Part shown: positions 1 to 7,792 of the stretch, piece after piece
Layout of the letters: every line of letters starts with the position of its first letter
Position numbering within the stretch: the first letter of the stretch is position 1
Source of the DNA: JAAYLU01 sp964458805
Lineage (GTDB): Bacteria > Synergistota > Synergistia > Synergistales > Aminobacteriaceae
Assembly: GCA_964458805.1 (NCBI GenBank)
Contig: CAYWKH010000049.1
Coordinates: forward strand, 1-15,903
Direction: 5' to 3'
Length of the DNA: 15,903 nucleotides
Notes under the pieces: model-generated
What the model saw: only the letters and a program-made list of their open reading frames with translations
Told to the model about the DNA's origin: nothing
Database searches by the model: none
Made by a program: the position numbers and the translations under genes

Positions 1-357
1 CGGCTCCCCGCCAGGGTCCCTCCGCCGCTTCGCGTCGTTCGGGACGACAGGTGCGTGCCGTTCGGGACGACAGATGCCGTCGTTCGGGACGACGGTAATT
101 GGCACAACGCTCGTCTTCTCGTCATCCCGACGAATATGTCTGCCGTCATCCCGACGTGTGTCTGCCGTCATCCCGACGACCGGAGGGAGGAGGGATCTCG
201 GCTCGTGTCGGCTCCCCGCCAGGGTCCCTCCGCCGCTTCGCGTCGTTCGGGACGACAGGTGCGCGTCGTTCGGGACGACGGTAATTGGCATAACGCTCGT
301 CTTCTCGTCATCCCGAGGAGCGAAGCGACGAGGGATCTCGCGTCGCACTACCTCTAA
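1..357. repeat. Gene-free patchwork of short inverted and direct repeats
   Basis: No credible gene is present; the open frames here only translate the repeats. The core TCGTTCGGGACGAC occurs near 35, 80, 243 and 266, with a variant at 58. The near-inverse core CGTCATCCCGA occurs at 120, 144, 166 and 306. Each core is partly self-complementary (GTCGT...ACGAC). A larger duplication is visible: 1-55 is identical to 209-263, and 78-130 matches 264-316 with one difference (105 versus 291). The left copy carries an extra unit of about 22 bases at 56-77. The last element (306-339, GTCATCCCGAGGAGCGAAGC then GACGAGGGATCTC) resembles a dispersed intergenic repeat seen in many unrelated bacterial genomes. 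No transposase or CRISPR-like regular spacing is seen. The array abuts the stop codon of the hydrolase gene. Confidence 0.85.
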
Positions 358-1227
358 TCAAGCCCCCACTAAGAACCTCCTGCCCACCGACAGCGGGACG
401 AACCTGTCGCCGAACTCCTCAAGCAGGCGCGCCTGCATCGGGAAGCCCGTGCAGTGCCCCGTGGAGATCCACTCCAGGTCGAACTCCCTCAGCCCCTCGA
501 TCGTCCTGTCCATCGCCTCGCGGCCGGCGTTCACAAGGTGAAGTCCCCCGACCAGGCCGACGACCCTCTCCCCCGGGCACAGGGTGCGGACGTGCCTCAG
601 CATGTTTATGATGCCGGAGTGGCTGCACCCGGACAGAAACACCACGCCCCTGCCCTTCACCCTGGCGATCACGCCCATGTCGTCCATCATCGGGTCCGGT
701 ACCGGCGACCCGTCCCTCAATGTGAAGAAGCCCGTGGGGCCGCCCTCGAAGTCCGTGACGCGGGGGATCTCGCCGGTGGTCGCGAGGCCGTCGGCCAGCG
801 GGAAGGGCCCCCTGGAGAGCAGCAGCCTGCCGCCCGCCGCCTCTATCGCCTCGCGCCGGTCGTCCGGGCGGACTCCGAGGGCGGAGACCACCGGAGCGCT
901 CTTGAAGTGCGGGCGGAACAGGTCCGGGTTCGCCACCACCGGCAGCTCGCGCCTCCCGGCGGACCGCACCAGCGACGCCACCCCCCCGGTGTGGTCGTAG
1001 TGGCAGTGCGACAGCACCACGAACTCAAGGCAGACCGGGTCCACGCCCAGCTCTCTCATGTTACGGGCCAGCAGCTCGGGCGTCTGCCCCACGTCCAGCA
1101 GGCCGCATATCTCGCGTCCGTCCCTCGTCCCCCTGATAAAGAAGGACAGGCCGTGCTCCGCGACCAGCGCCCCGTCCATGGGGACCGAGTCCTCCATCAG
1201 AACAACTATCTCCAGCGAATCGAGCAT
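358..1227 (-). CDS. Metallo-beta-lactamase-fold hydrolase, COG1237-like
   Basis: A 289-residue cytosolic protein of the metallo-beta-lactamase superfamily. The metal motif HCHYDH is at residues 74-79 (HxHxDH), followed by GG. Further likely metal or active-site histidines are H203 in GCSHSG, H230 in GGLH and H258 in TGHCTG, and an Asp pair lies at 182-183. The order and the CSHSG/TGHCTG signatures match the group annotated as 7,8-dihydropterin-6-methyl-4-(beta-D-ribofuranosyl)-aminobenzene-5'-phosphate synthase-like hydrolases (COG1237). Within that group true substrates are mostly unknown, so only the fold and likely two-metal hydrolase chemistry are secure. The ATG start has a GGAGGTG about 10 bases upstream. 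It is divergent from lplA across 95 bases, and its 3' end runs straight into the repeat patchwork. No signal peptide is seen. Confidence 0.9.
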   Translation of the reverse strand: MLDSLEIVVLMEDSVPMDGALVAEHGLSFFIRGTRDGREICGLLDVGQTPELLARNMRELGVDPVCLEFVVLSHCHYDHTGGVASLVRSAGRRELPVVANPDLFRPHFKSAPVVSALGVRPDDRREAIEAAGGRLLLSRGPFPLADGLATTGEIPRVTDFEGGPTGFFTLRDGSPVPDPMMDDMGVIARVKGRGVVFLSGCSHSGIINMLRHVRTLCPGERVVGLVGGLHLVNAGREAMDRTIEGLREFDLEWISTGHCTGFPMQARLLEEFGDRFVPLSVGRRFLVGA

Positions 1228-1259
1228 CCTTCATGCACCTCCCGATACAGGCTCCTGTG

Positions 1260-1265
1260 TATAAT
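1260..1265 (+). promoter_or_regulatory. Candidate -10 box for lplA
   Basis: A perfect TATAAT lies 57 bases upstream of the lplA start in the divergent gap. No good -35 box sits 16-18 bases upstream (the sequence there is about ACCTCC), so this may be a weak or activator-dependent promoter, or chance. On the other strand TATACA (1258-1263) with TTGCAA (1284-1289) could serve the hydrolase gene, but the 20-base spacer is too long for a standard promoter. Confidence 0.3.
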
Positions 1266-1322
1266 GGACCCAAGTCGCCCCCTTTGCAAGGGGAGAATCC
1301 GCGGAGATGGAGGTGAACGACG

Positions 1323-2294
1323 GTGCGCTTCGTCGGAGAGGTCTCGCACGACCCCGCTTTCAACCTGGCCCTTGAGGAGCACCTGTTCCGCTCCCCGCCC
1401 GACGGGGGAGTGTTCATGCTGTGGAGGAACGACCCGTCGGTCATAGTGGGGCGCTTCCAGAACACCGCGGGAGAGGTGAACCGCCCGTTCGTCCGGGAGC
1501 GGGAAATCAGGGTCGTCAGGAGGATTACGGGGGGCGGGGCGGTCTACCACGACCTCGGCAACGTGAACTACTCCTTCATCCTGCCGTGCGAGGGGGACGC
1601 CTTCGACTTCGCGCGCTTCACCAGGCCAGTGGTCGAGGCGATCGCGCGCCTGGGGGTGCGGGCGGAGGCCAGCGGTCGAAACGACCTGTGCTCCGGGGGG
1701 CGAAAGATCTCCGGCAGCGCCCAGCACTCGGACGGGAGGCGCCTGCTCCACCACGGCGCGATCCTGTTCGACGCGGACCTGTCGGCCCTCGAGGGCGCGC
1801 TGCGCGTGGACGAGGGGAAGTTCGCGTCGAAGGGGTTCGCGTCGGTGCGTAGCCGCGTTGCCAACCTGCTGCCGCTGATGCCGGGGGTGGTCGCGGTAGA
1901 GGAGTTCATGGAGGCCCTGCGAGGCTGCGTGCCGGAGGCATTGCCGATGGAGATCGAGCCCTGGCGTGTCTCCGAGGTCGAGAGGCTGCGCGACGCGAAG
2001 TACGACAGGTGGGAGTGGAACTGGGGAGAGTCGCCTCGCTTCACGGAGCGCAAGGAGAGGCGCTTTCCCTGGGGCAAGGTCGAGGCCCTGCTGGAGGTGT
2101 CGGGCGGCGTGATCGTGCGCGCGCGTTTCTTCGGCGACTACTTCGGGCCGGACAACCGCGACCTGTTCGAGAGGGCGCTCGAGGGGCGAACTTACCGGGA
2201 GGACTCGCTGCGCGAGGCCCTGGCGGCCTTCCCTCCGGGGCTGCACTTCAACGGTGCTAGCGCGGAGGAGTTTCTGGACTTCCTGCTCTCATGA
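1323..2294 (+). CDS. lplA: Lipoate-protein ligase A
   Basis: A 323-residue cytosolic enzyme that activates lipoate with ATP and attaches it to the lipoyl-domain lysine of E2 or GcvH proteins. The family hallmarks are the glycine loop RRITGGGAVYHD (66-77), GRFQN (43-47) and the catalytic lysine region GGRKISG with K128 (equivalent to E. coli K133). The segment after about residue 235 fits the C-terminal accessory domain of full-length LplA, so this looks like a complete ligase and not an LplA/LplB split type. The start is GTG, supported by GGAGGTG at 1309-1315 with 7 bases of spacing. Its 3' end overlaps the convergent GGDEF gene by 6 bases (TCATGA). The likely local client is the E2 lipoyl domain encoded at 5200-6447. 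That partnership is inferred from position and family function. Confidence 0.95.
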   Translation: MRFVGEVSHDPAFNLALEEHLFRSPPDGGVFMLWRNDPSVIVGRFQNTAGEVNRPFVREREIRVVRRITGGGAVYHDLGNVNYSFILPCEGDAFDFARFTRPVVEAIARLGVRAEASGRNDLCSGGRKISGSAQHSDGRRLLHHGAILFDADLSALEGALRVDEGKFASKGFASVRSRVANLLPLMPGVVAVEEFMEALRGCVPEALPMEIEPWRVSEVERLRDAKYDRWEWNWGESPRFTERKERRFPWGKVEALLEVSGGVIVRARFFGDYFGPDNRDLFERALEGRTYREDSLREALAAFPPGLHFNGASAEEFLDFLLS

Positions 2295-3716
2295 GCCCGA
2301 CTGCTCCCTGTACTTGCGCCAGCACCCTCCGCCGGCCTGCTTTGCCCTGTACATCGCCTCGTCCGCGTTCTTGACGAGCTCGATCTCGCCAAGCGCATCG
2401 TCCGGGTGGAACGCTATCCCGATGCTGCAGGACATCCTGATATCCCGCCCCTCTACCAGGTACGGCCTGCCCACCGTCTCTATTAGCCTGTCCGCGGCGG
2501 TGGAGGCCCCCCCGTCTCCCTCGCCCGGCATCAGCACGAGAAACTCGTCCCCACCTATGCGCGCGACCGTGTCCACCTCCCTCACGGAGGCGGACAGCCT
2601 GCCCGCCACCTGCTTCAGCAGCAGATCCCCGAAGGCGTGCCCGTAGGTGTCGTTGATCGGCTTGAACCTGTCCAGGTCGAGGAAGAGCAGCGCTACCCGC
2701 GTCCCGTCCCGCCGGGAGGCCGCTATCGCCAGGGCGAGACGGTCGGAGAACAGGTTCCTGTTGGGAAGTCCGGTGAGTGCATCGTGCAGCGCCATCTCCG
2801 CCATCCTGGCCTGGGCCTCCTTGCGCTCCGAGATGTCGCGGGTCACACCGTGCACCTCCACCCTTCCGCTGAGGGGATCCCTGCGGAAGGACACGATGGC
2901 CTCGGTCCACACCAGCGAGCCGTCCTTTCGCGGTTGCTGCAGCTCCATGGTGTGAAACGGCGCGTCAAAGGGCATTTCGTCCCTCTTGATCATCTCGCCA
3001 CCCGTCATCACGAGGTCGGCCACCAGGGCCGCGGCCTCGGGGGTGAGGGCGTCCCCCAACGGGGCCGCGATCACCTCCTCCGGGGTGAAGCCCCGCAACA
3101 TCTTAACCGAGGGGCTCACGTAGGAGAAATGCCCGGACTCGGTGTCGATGATCCAGACCACGTCCTTCATGTTCTCCGTCAGGAATTTGTACCTGGCCTC
3201 GCTGAGCCGCAGCTCGTCCTTGATCCGGTTTCGCTCCGTGACGTCGTATGCGCTGCCGACGGTGCACCGCTGTCCGTCATAGATGACGTCCCGCGCGGTG
3301 AACTCCGCCCACCTGGTCTCTTCGTCCCTGGTCAGCAACTTGATCTCGTAGAAAGACGGCGTAGGCTCGCCCCTGGCCCGGGCGCGCGACCTCTCCACCG
3401 CGGCCGCGCGATCATCCGGGTGGAAGTGCTCAAGCCCTCTCATGGCTAGCAGCTCCTCCCTAGAGTAGCCGGTCAGCTCCTCCGTCGCGCGGTTGAGGGC
3501 GAGGAAGCGCGTGCCCTTGAAGATGAACGTCGCGGCGGAGCTGTTCTCGAGAAGCAGGTTGAGCCTCACGATGTTCTCGCCGAGCTCCGCCCTTGTCAGG
3601 GCCTCTTTCAGCTTGATCTCGGCCATGCGCCTGGCGTGAATGCGGATCGCTACCGGCACCGCCGCAATCAGCGCGACCGCCGCGCCAAGGACCGCCGACA
3701 GGAATAAGTCGTCCAT
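2289..3716 (-). CDS. Membrane-anchored PAS-PAS-GGDEF diguanylate cyclase
   Basis: A 475-residue protein predicted to make c-di-GMP from two GTP. In order: one N-terminal membrane segment (about 5-25), a short basic/helical linker, PAS domain 1 (about 50-165), PAS domain 2 (about 170-297, ending in VTRDISERKE, a typical PAS-to-effector linker) and a GGDEF domain (about 305-472). The active-site motif GGDEF is intact at 388-392. Five residues before it is REVD (379-382), an intact RxxD product-inhibition site, so the enzyme is probably active and feedback-limited. DLDRFKPIND (347-356) is the usual GTP/metal-binding segment. No EAL or HD-GYP domain is present. PAS ligands cannot be inferred. The ATG is preceded by GGAGGG with 8 bases of spacing. 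The gene lies 72 bases downstream of lpdA on the same strand, so it may be expressed at the end of that operon or separately. Confidence 0.95.
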   Translation of the reverse strand: MDDLFLSAVLGAAVALIAAVPVAIRIHARRMAEIKLKEALTRAELGENIVRLNLLLENSSAATFIFKGTRFLALNRATEELTGYSREELLAMRGLEHFHPDDRAAAVERSRARARGEPTPSFYEIKLLTRDEETRWAEFTARDVIYDGQRCTVGSAYDVTERNRIKDELRLSEARYKFLTENMKDVVWIIDTESGHFSYVSPSVKMLRGFTPEEVIAAPLGDALTPEAAALVADLVMTGGEMIKRDEMPFDAPFHTMELQQPRKDGSLVWTEAIVSFRRDPLSGRVEVHGVTRDISERKEAQARMAEMALHDALTGLPNRNLFSDRLALAIAASRRDGTRVALLFLDLDRFKPINDTYGHAFGDLLLKQVAGRLSASVREVDTVARIGGDEFLVLMPGEGDGGASTAADRLIETVGRPYLVEGRDIRMSCSIGIAFHPDDALGEIELVKNADEAMYRAKQAGGGCWRKYREQSGS

Positions 3717-3743
3717 CCGAAATGCCCTCCATTCGGGGGTGGG

Positions 3744-3767
3744 ATATCAAACAACGGCCCCGTCGTT
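3744..3767 (-). terminator. Weak hairpin after lpdA, possible terminator
   Basis: In the gap between lpdA and the GGDEF gene the minus-strand RNA can form a 6 bp stem (AACGAC with GUUGUU, including one G-U pair) closing a GGGGCC loop, followed by a short U-rich stretch UUGAUAU. It is too weak to call confidently, but it is the only terminator-like element at the end of the dehydrogenase cassette. Confidence 0.25.
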
Positions 3768-3788
3768 ACCGGACCACGCACTCTGGTT

Positions 3789-5189
3789 TCATCCCTGGGC
3801 GGGCAGGTTCACCGCCGCCCCCCTCGTCGCGGCCGCGGCCTCGCGCAGCGCCTCGCTCACGGTCGGGTGAGCGTGAATCGTGGTGATCAGCTCGTCGACC
3901 GTGCACTCCAGCCTGAGCGCAAGGCAAGACTGGGCAACAAGCTCGGACGCGCCCGGCCCCACTATGTGGACACCGACTATCTCGCCGTACCTCTCGTCCA
4001 CCACGTACTTCACCATTCCGTCGCCCTGGTTCGTAATAAGGCTCCTGCCGTTGGCCGACATCGGGAACCGGCCGACCCTCGCGCGAAGACCGGAGCGCCG
4101 GGCCTCCTCCTCCGACATGCCGGCGGAGGCCGCCTCCGGGCTCGTGTAGACCACGCTCGGCACGGTCTTGTAGTCCATGACGACGGAGGCGCCCATGATG
4201 TTCTCCGCCGCCACCTCCCCCTCGCGGGAGGCGACGTGGGCCAGCATTATGCGGGAGGCGCAGTCGCCCACGGCGTACACCTCCTCGACCCCGGTCCTCA
4301 TGCGCGAGTCCACCTTGATCCTGCCGCGCTCTACCGCGACCCCGATCCGCTCGAGCCCGAGCCCCTCCGACACGGGGCGCCTGCCCGCCGCAACCAGCAG
4401 CTTCTCGGCTCGCAGGGCCGTCGGGCCGGACGGAGTCTCCACGCGCACGACCAGGTCCCCCCCGCTCCTGGCAACTTCGGAAATCCTCGAGCTCAGGTGG
4501 AAGACCACGCCCCTCCTGGCCAGCGCGCCCCTCAGGATCCCGGCGATCTCCGCGTCCATTGTCGGCAGTATCTCCGGCAGCATCTCAACGACAGCGACGC
4601 TCGCGCCCAGGGAGGAAAAGAGGGACGCGAACTCGAGCCCTATGACCCCGCCCCCCAGCACTGCGATGGACTTCGGGGGCGCCTTCAGCGACAGGGCCTC
4701 CGTGCTGGTGATCACTCCCTCGAGGTCGATGCCGGGCACGGGAGGGATCAACGGGGCGGACCCGGTGGCTACTATCACCGCGTCGGCCTCGACTCGCTCC
4801 GTGGCGCCGTCTGGCCTCCGCACCGACAGCTCGCGCGGCGTCGCGAACGACGCCTCCCCCTCCGCGAGCCTGACGCGGTTGCTGCTCAGCAGCGCCCGCA
4901 CGCCTGCGACGAGCTGGTCGACCACGGCCCTCTTCCGCTCCATGAGGGCCCCCCAGTCCAGCGAGACCCCCTTGGCGACGACCCCGAAGGCCGCGCCATC
5001 CCGAGCCTGCGCATACAGCTCCGCCGCGTGCAGCATCGCCTTGGTCGGGATGCAGCCGACGTTGAGACAGGTCCCCCCGACGGCGCCCCTCTCCACGACC
5101 GTCACGTCCGCACCGAGCTGCGCGGCCCGTATGGCGGCGACATACCCGCCGGGGCCGGCTCCTATCACCGCGACTCTCTTCGCGCTCAT
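3789..5189 (-). CDS. lpdA: Dihydrolipoamide dehydrogenase (E3)
   Basis: A 466-residue flavoprotein that reoxidises the dihydrolipoyl group of E2 and passes electrons to NAD+. The N-terminal FAD motif GAGPGGYVAA (10-19) is followed by the redox-active disulfide motif GGTCLNVGCIPTK with C41 and C46. A second GxGxxG (LGGGVIGLE) marks the NAD domain, AVGDCA the second FAD motif, and the C-terminal dimer interface has the catalytic HPTVSE (H441, E446). No N-terminal lipoyl domain is fused, unlike some acetoin-system E3 proteins. The ATG lies 10 bases after the E2 stop with a modest GAGGA upstream, so E2 and E3 are almost certainly co-translated from one mRNA. It completes the E1-E2-E3 set whose E1 genes lie on the far side of the TRAP genes. 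Confidence 0.97.
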   Translation of the reverse strand: MSAKRVAVIGAGPGGYVAAIRAAQLGADVTVVERGAVGGTCLNVGCIPTKAMLHAAELYAQARDGAAFGVVAKGVSLDWGALMERKRAVVDQLVAGVRALLSSNRVRLAEGEASFATPRELSVRRPDGATERVEADAVIVATGSAPLIPPVPGIDLEGVITSTEALSLKAPPKSIAVLGGGVIGLEFASLFSSLGASVAVVEMLPEILPTMDAEIAGILRGALARRGVVFHLSSRISEVARSGGDLVVRVETPSGPTALRAEKLLVAAGRRPVSEGLGLERIGVAVERGRIKVDSRMRTGVEEVYAVGDCASRIMLAHVASREGEVAAENIMGASVVMDYKTVPSVVYTSPEAASAGMSEEEARRSGLRARVGRFPMSANGRSLITNQGDGMVKYVVDERYGEIVGVHIVGPGASELVAQSCLALRLECTVDELITTIHAHPTVSEALREAAAATRGAAVNLPAQG

Positions 5190-5199
5190 ACCGAGGTCC

Positions 5200-6447
5200 T
5201 CAATTCAGCAGCAGGAGCCACGGGTTCTCGACCAGCTCTCTAATGCGCGCAAGGAAGCGCGCGGCCTCGGCACCGTCCAGGATCCTGTGGTCCGCGGACA
5301 GTGAGAGGGTCGTCATCGGGCGCACCACCACCTGCCCGCCGATCGCCACAGGCCTGTCGGCCACGGCGTTAAGCCCGAGGATGCAGGCCTCCGGCGGGTT
5401 GATCACAGGAGTGAAGCTGCCCGTCCCGAACATGCCGAGGTTGGTGATGGTAAAGGTGCCCCCCTGCACCGCGTCGAGCGGCAGGGTGCCCTCCCTCGCG
5501 CGGTTGACCAGCTCCTCGGTCTCGCGGGCGATCTGGAGCAGCCCCTTGTCCTGGGCCGACTTGACGTTGGGGACCAGCAGTCCCCCCTCCACCGACACAG
5601 CCAGTCCGATGTTCACATCCCGGTGCATGGTGATCGAGTCCGCGCCGAAGGAGGAGTTGGCCATCGGGAACTCGGCCAGGGCCGCGGCGCAGATCTTCAT
5701 CAGCAGGTGGTTGAACGAGATCTTGACCCCGGCTCGGGCGGCCCCCTCGCTCAGCCGCTCCCTGGCGGCCGACAGCTCGGTGAAGTCCGCGTCGACGTTG
5801 TATGTCACCGACGGAATGATGGAGCTGCTTAGGCTCATCCTCTCCGCTATCACCCTTCGCATCGCGGTCAGGGGGACCTCGACGTCGCCGGCGGATGGCC
5901 GCGCCGTCGCGGCCCGGAGCACGTCCTCCTTCATGACGCGCCCCTCCGACCTCGCCGAGGCCAGGTCCACCCCCAGGTCAGCCGCCATCCTGGCAGCGAC
6001 GGGGCTGGCCTTCACCCGCTCCGCCGCCTCGACGTCCCTGCGGAGGAGTCTGCCGTTAGGGCCGGTGCCCTCGATCATCGCGAGGTCCAGCCCCCTCTCG
6101 CGGGCGATCTTGCGAGCGAGCGGCGTGGCGCGCACGAAGCCCCCCGCAGGCGCGGCGGCGACGGCGGGGGCATGGGCCGGCGAGGGCGCGACATCGGGCA
6201 GGACCTCCCCCTCCGCGCCGATGTACGCGATCACGGCGCCGACCGGGGCCTCCCCCCCCTCCGGGACCAGCACCCTCAGCAGCACCCCGTCCTCCTGCGC
6301 CTCCACGTCGAAGGTGAGCTTGTCCGTGGCGATCACCACCAGGAGGTTGCCCTTGCGGACGGGCTCGCCCTCCCTCGCGCCCCATCTGGAGACGGTTCCG
6401 CTGTTCATTGTCAGCCCGAGCTTGGGCATTGTCACTGGTGAAGCCAT
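5200..6447 (-). CDS. 2-oxo acid/acetoin dehydrogenase E2 acyltransferase
   Basis: A 415-residue core subunit that transfers the acyl group from lipoamide to CoA. Domains: lipoyl domain 1-79 with lipoylation lysine K43 in ATDKLTF; a short Ala/Pro linker; a peripheral subunit-binding domain at about 104-141 with the canonical GTGPNGR loop; a second, shortened one at about 146-181 (starts ASPVAARMA, ends MKEDVL, lacks the GTGPxG loop); then the catalytic domain 190-415 with the active-site DHRILDG (H387, D391). One lipoyl domain plus two binding domains is an uncommon layout. The ATG has GAGGAGGGG about 6 bases upstream. It sits 45 bases after dctM and 10 before lpdA. Family resemblance (AcoC/PdhC) does not fix the acyl substrate; acetyl is the default guess. 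Confidence 0.94.
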   Translation of the reverse strand: MASPVTMPKLGLTMNSGTVSRWGAREGEPVRKGNLLVVIATDKLTFDVEAQEDGVLLRVLVPEGGEAPVGAVIAYIGAEGEVLPDVAPSPAHAPAVAAAPAGGFVRATPLARKIARERGLDLAMIEGTGPNGRLLRRDVEAAERVKASPVAARMAADLGVDLASARSEGRVMKEDVLRAATARPSAGDVEVPLTAMRRVIAERMSLSSSIIPSVTYNVDADFTELSAARERLSEGAARAGVKISFNHLLMKICAAALAEFPMANSSFGADSITMHRDVNIGLAVSVEGGLLVPNVKSAQDKGLLQIARETEELVNRAREGTLPLDAVQGGTFTITNLGMFGTGSFTPVINPPEACILGLNAVADRPVAIGGQVVVRPMTTLSLSADHRILDGAEAARFLARIRELVENPWLLLLN

Positions 6448-6492
6448 AAGGTACCCCTCCTCATCAAGGATCGCGAAAGCCGCCGGGCCGGG

Positions 6493-7791
6493 CTACATCA
6501 TGCCCATCATCCGGGGCAGGAATAGCGAGATCTCCGGGAAGGCGGTAATTACGATCAGGGCGGCCAGGGCGGCTATGAGCAGCGGCCCGATCGGGCGGCA
6601 GATCTGCTCCATGGTCAGCCCGCTTATCCTGGCCCCGACGTACAGGTTGACCGCCACCGGCGGGGTCACCTGTCCTATCGCCATGTTGACCGTCATCATG
6701 ACCCCGAACCAGATCGGGTCCCATCCGAAGGCCATGATCACCGGCGCCAGTATAGGCAGGAAGACGTAGGCTATGGATATGGCGTCGAGCAGCATCCCGG
6801 CGAACAGCAGGATTATGTTTATCATCAGCAGTATGACCACGGGGTTCTCCGATATGCCGAGCAGCAGCGCCGCGATCTTGTCTATCAGCCCGACCGTGGC
6901 CCCCAGCCAGGAGTATAGCCCCGCGCATGTGACGACGATCATCACCACCGACGTGGCCGCCACGGTCTCGCTCAGTATGTCGTACAGGATTCGGACCGTG
7001 AGGGTGCGGTAGATGAACACTCCCACGAACAGACCGTAGAAGACCGCCACGGCCGCCGCCTCGGTCGGGGTGAACACCCCGCCGTAGATGCCCCCCAGGA
7101 TGATCACGGGGGTGAACAGCCCCCAGAAGGCGTCCCTGAGGGCGCGCAGCACCTCGGAGGCCGACCCCCTGGGAGCGCCCCTGTAGCCGTGGCACCTGCT
7201 GACCAGCCAGACCGCGACGCACAGGAAGGCCGCCACGACTATCCCCGGGAGTACCCCGGCGGCGAACAGGGTGCCCACCGACTGCTGCATGATGTCGCCG
7301 TAGACGATGAACGAGATGCTCGGCGGGATTATTATCGCCAGCCCGGCCGAGACAGAGACCACCGCCGCCGCGAAGGCCTTGTCGTACCCGGCCTCCGCCA
7401 TTCCGGGGATCAGAATGAGCCCTAGGGCTGCGACCGTGGCCGGGCCGGAGCCGCTGACGGCCCCCCAGAAGGCCGCCACTATGACGGTGGCCACCGCGAG
7501 CCCGCCGGTCATGTCGCCGACGAGCTGCTTTATCAGGGCTATGATGCGCTCGGCTATCCCGACCTTCTCCATGATGACCCCGGCCAGGATGAAGAACGGT
7601 ATCGCCAGCAGGGGAAACTTGGCTATCCCCGAGTAGAAGCTGTAGGAGAGCATCTGGTAGCCCAGGTCCCAGTTCCACACGACGAATATCGCCGCGGACC
7701 CCAGCGCCACCGCGATCGGCGCCCTGATCAGCAGCGGTATGATGAAGAGCGCTATCGTCCAGAAGGCGGGCTCGTGGATCAGCGCGTCCAC
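6493..7791 (-). CDS. dctM: TRAP transporter large permease DctM
   Basis: A 432-residue, strongly hydrophobic protein with about 11-12 membrane helices, matching the large subunit that carries substrate and Na+ through the inner membrane in TRAP transporters. Typical landmarks are the conserved loop PPSISFIVYG around 150, GGIYGGVFTPTEAAAVAV around 217-234 and the near C-terminal TPPVAVNLYVG. The start is GTG, placed next to the DctQ stop and preceded by a G-rich GGGGGGTG ribosome site, so dctQ and dctM are translationally coupled. It forms the DctPQM set with the two genes transcribed before it. This transporter is inserted between the E1 and E2/E3 genes of the dehydrogenase. Confidence 0.96.
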   Translation of the reverse strand: MDALIHEPAFWTIALFIIPLLIRAPIAVALGSAAIFVVWNWDLGYQMLSYSFYSGIAKFPLLAIPFFILAGVIMEKVGIAERIIALIKQLVGDMTGGLAVATVIVAAFWGAVSGSGPATVAALGLILIPGMAEAGYDKAFAAAVVSVSAGLAIIIPPSISFIVYGDIMQQSVGTLFAAGVLPGIVVAAFLCVAVWLVSRCHGYRGAPRGSASEVLRALRDAFWGLFTPVIILGGIYGGVFTPTEAAAVAVFYGLFVGVFIYRTLTVRILYDILSETVAATSVVMIVVTCAGLYSWLGATVGLIDKIAALLLGISENPVVILLMINIILLFAGMLLDAISIAYVFLPILAPVIMAFGWDPIWFGVMMTVNMAIGQVTPPVAVNLYVGARISGLTMEQICRPIGPLLIAALAALIVITAFPEISLFLPRMMGMM

Positions 7792-7792
7792 G

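Noticed and set aside
1..357. CRISPR array
   Set aside because: Repeats are short, in both orientations and irregularly spaced, and the intervening sequences are themselves duplicated. No cas genes are present.
55..541. Open frames in the left repeat region, some reading into the hydrolase gene
   Set aside because: Their peptides are translations of the repeat cores (for example repeated VVRDDGNWHN or SSRR) and they lack ribosome sites.
3867..5243. 458-codon plus-strand frame opposite lpdA
   Set aside because: Antisense shadow of a strongly recognised E3 gene; composition is His/Arg/Pro-rich and matches nothing.
5243..6769. 508-codon open frame on the plus strand opposite E2 and dctM
   Set aside because: It is antisense to two well-supported genes. 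Its translation is Ser/Thr/Pro/Arg-rich with no domain, as expected from the reverse frame of GC-rich coding DNA.
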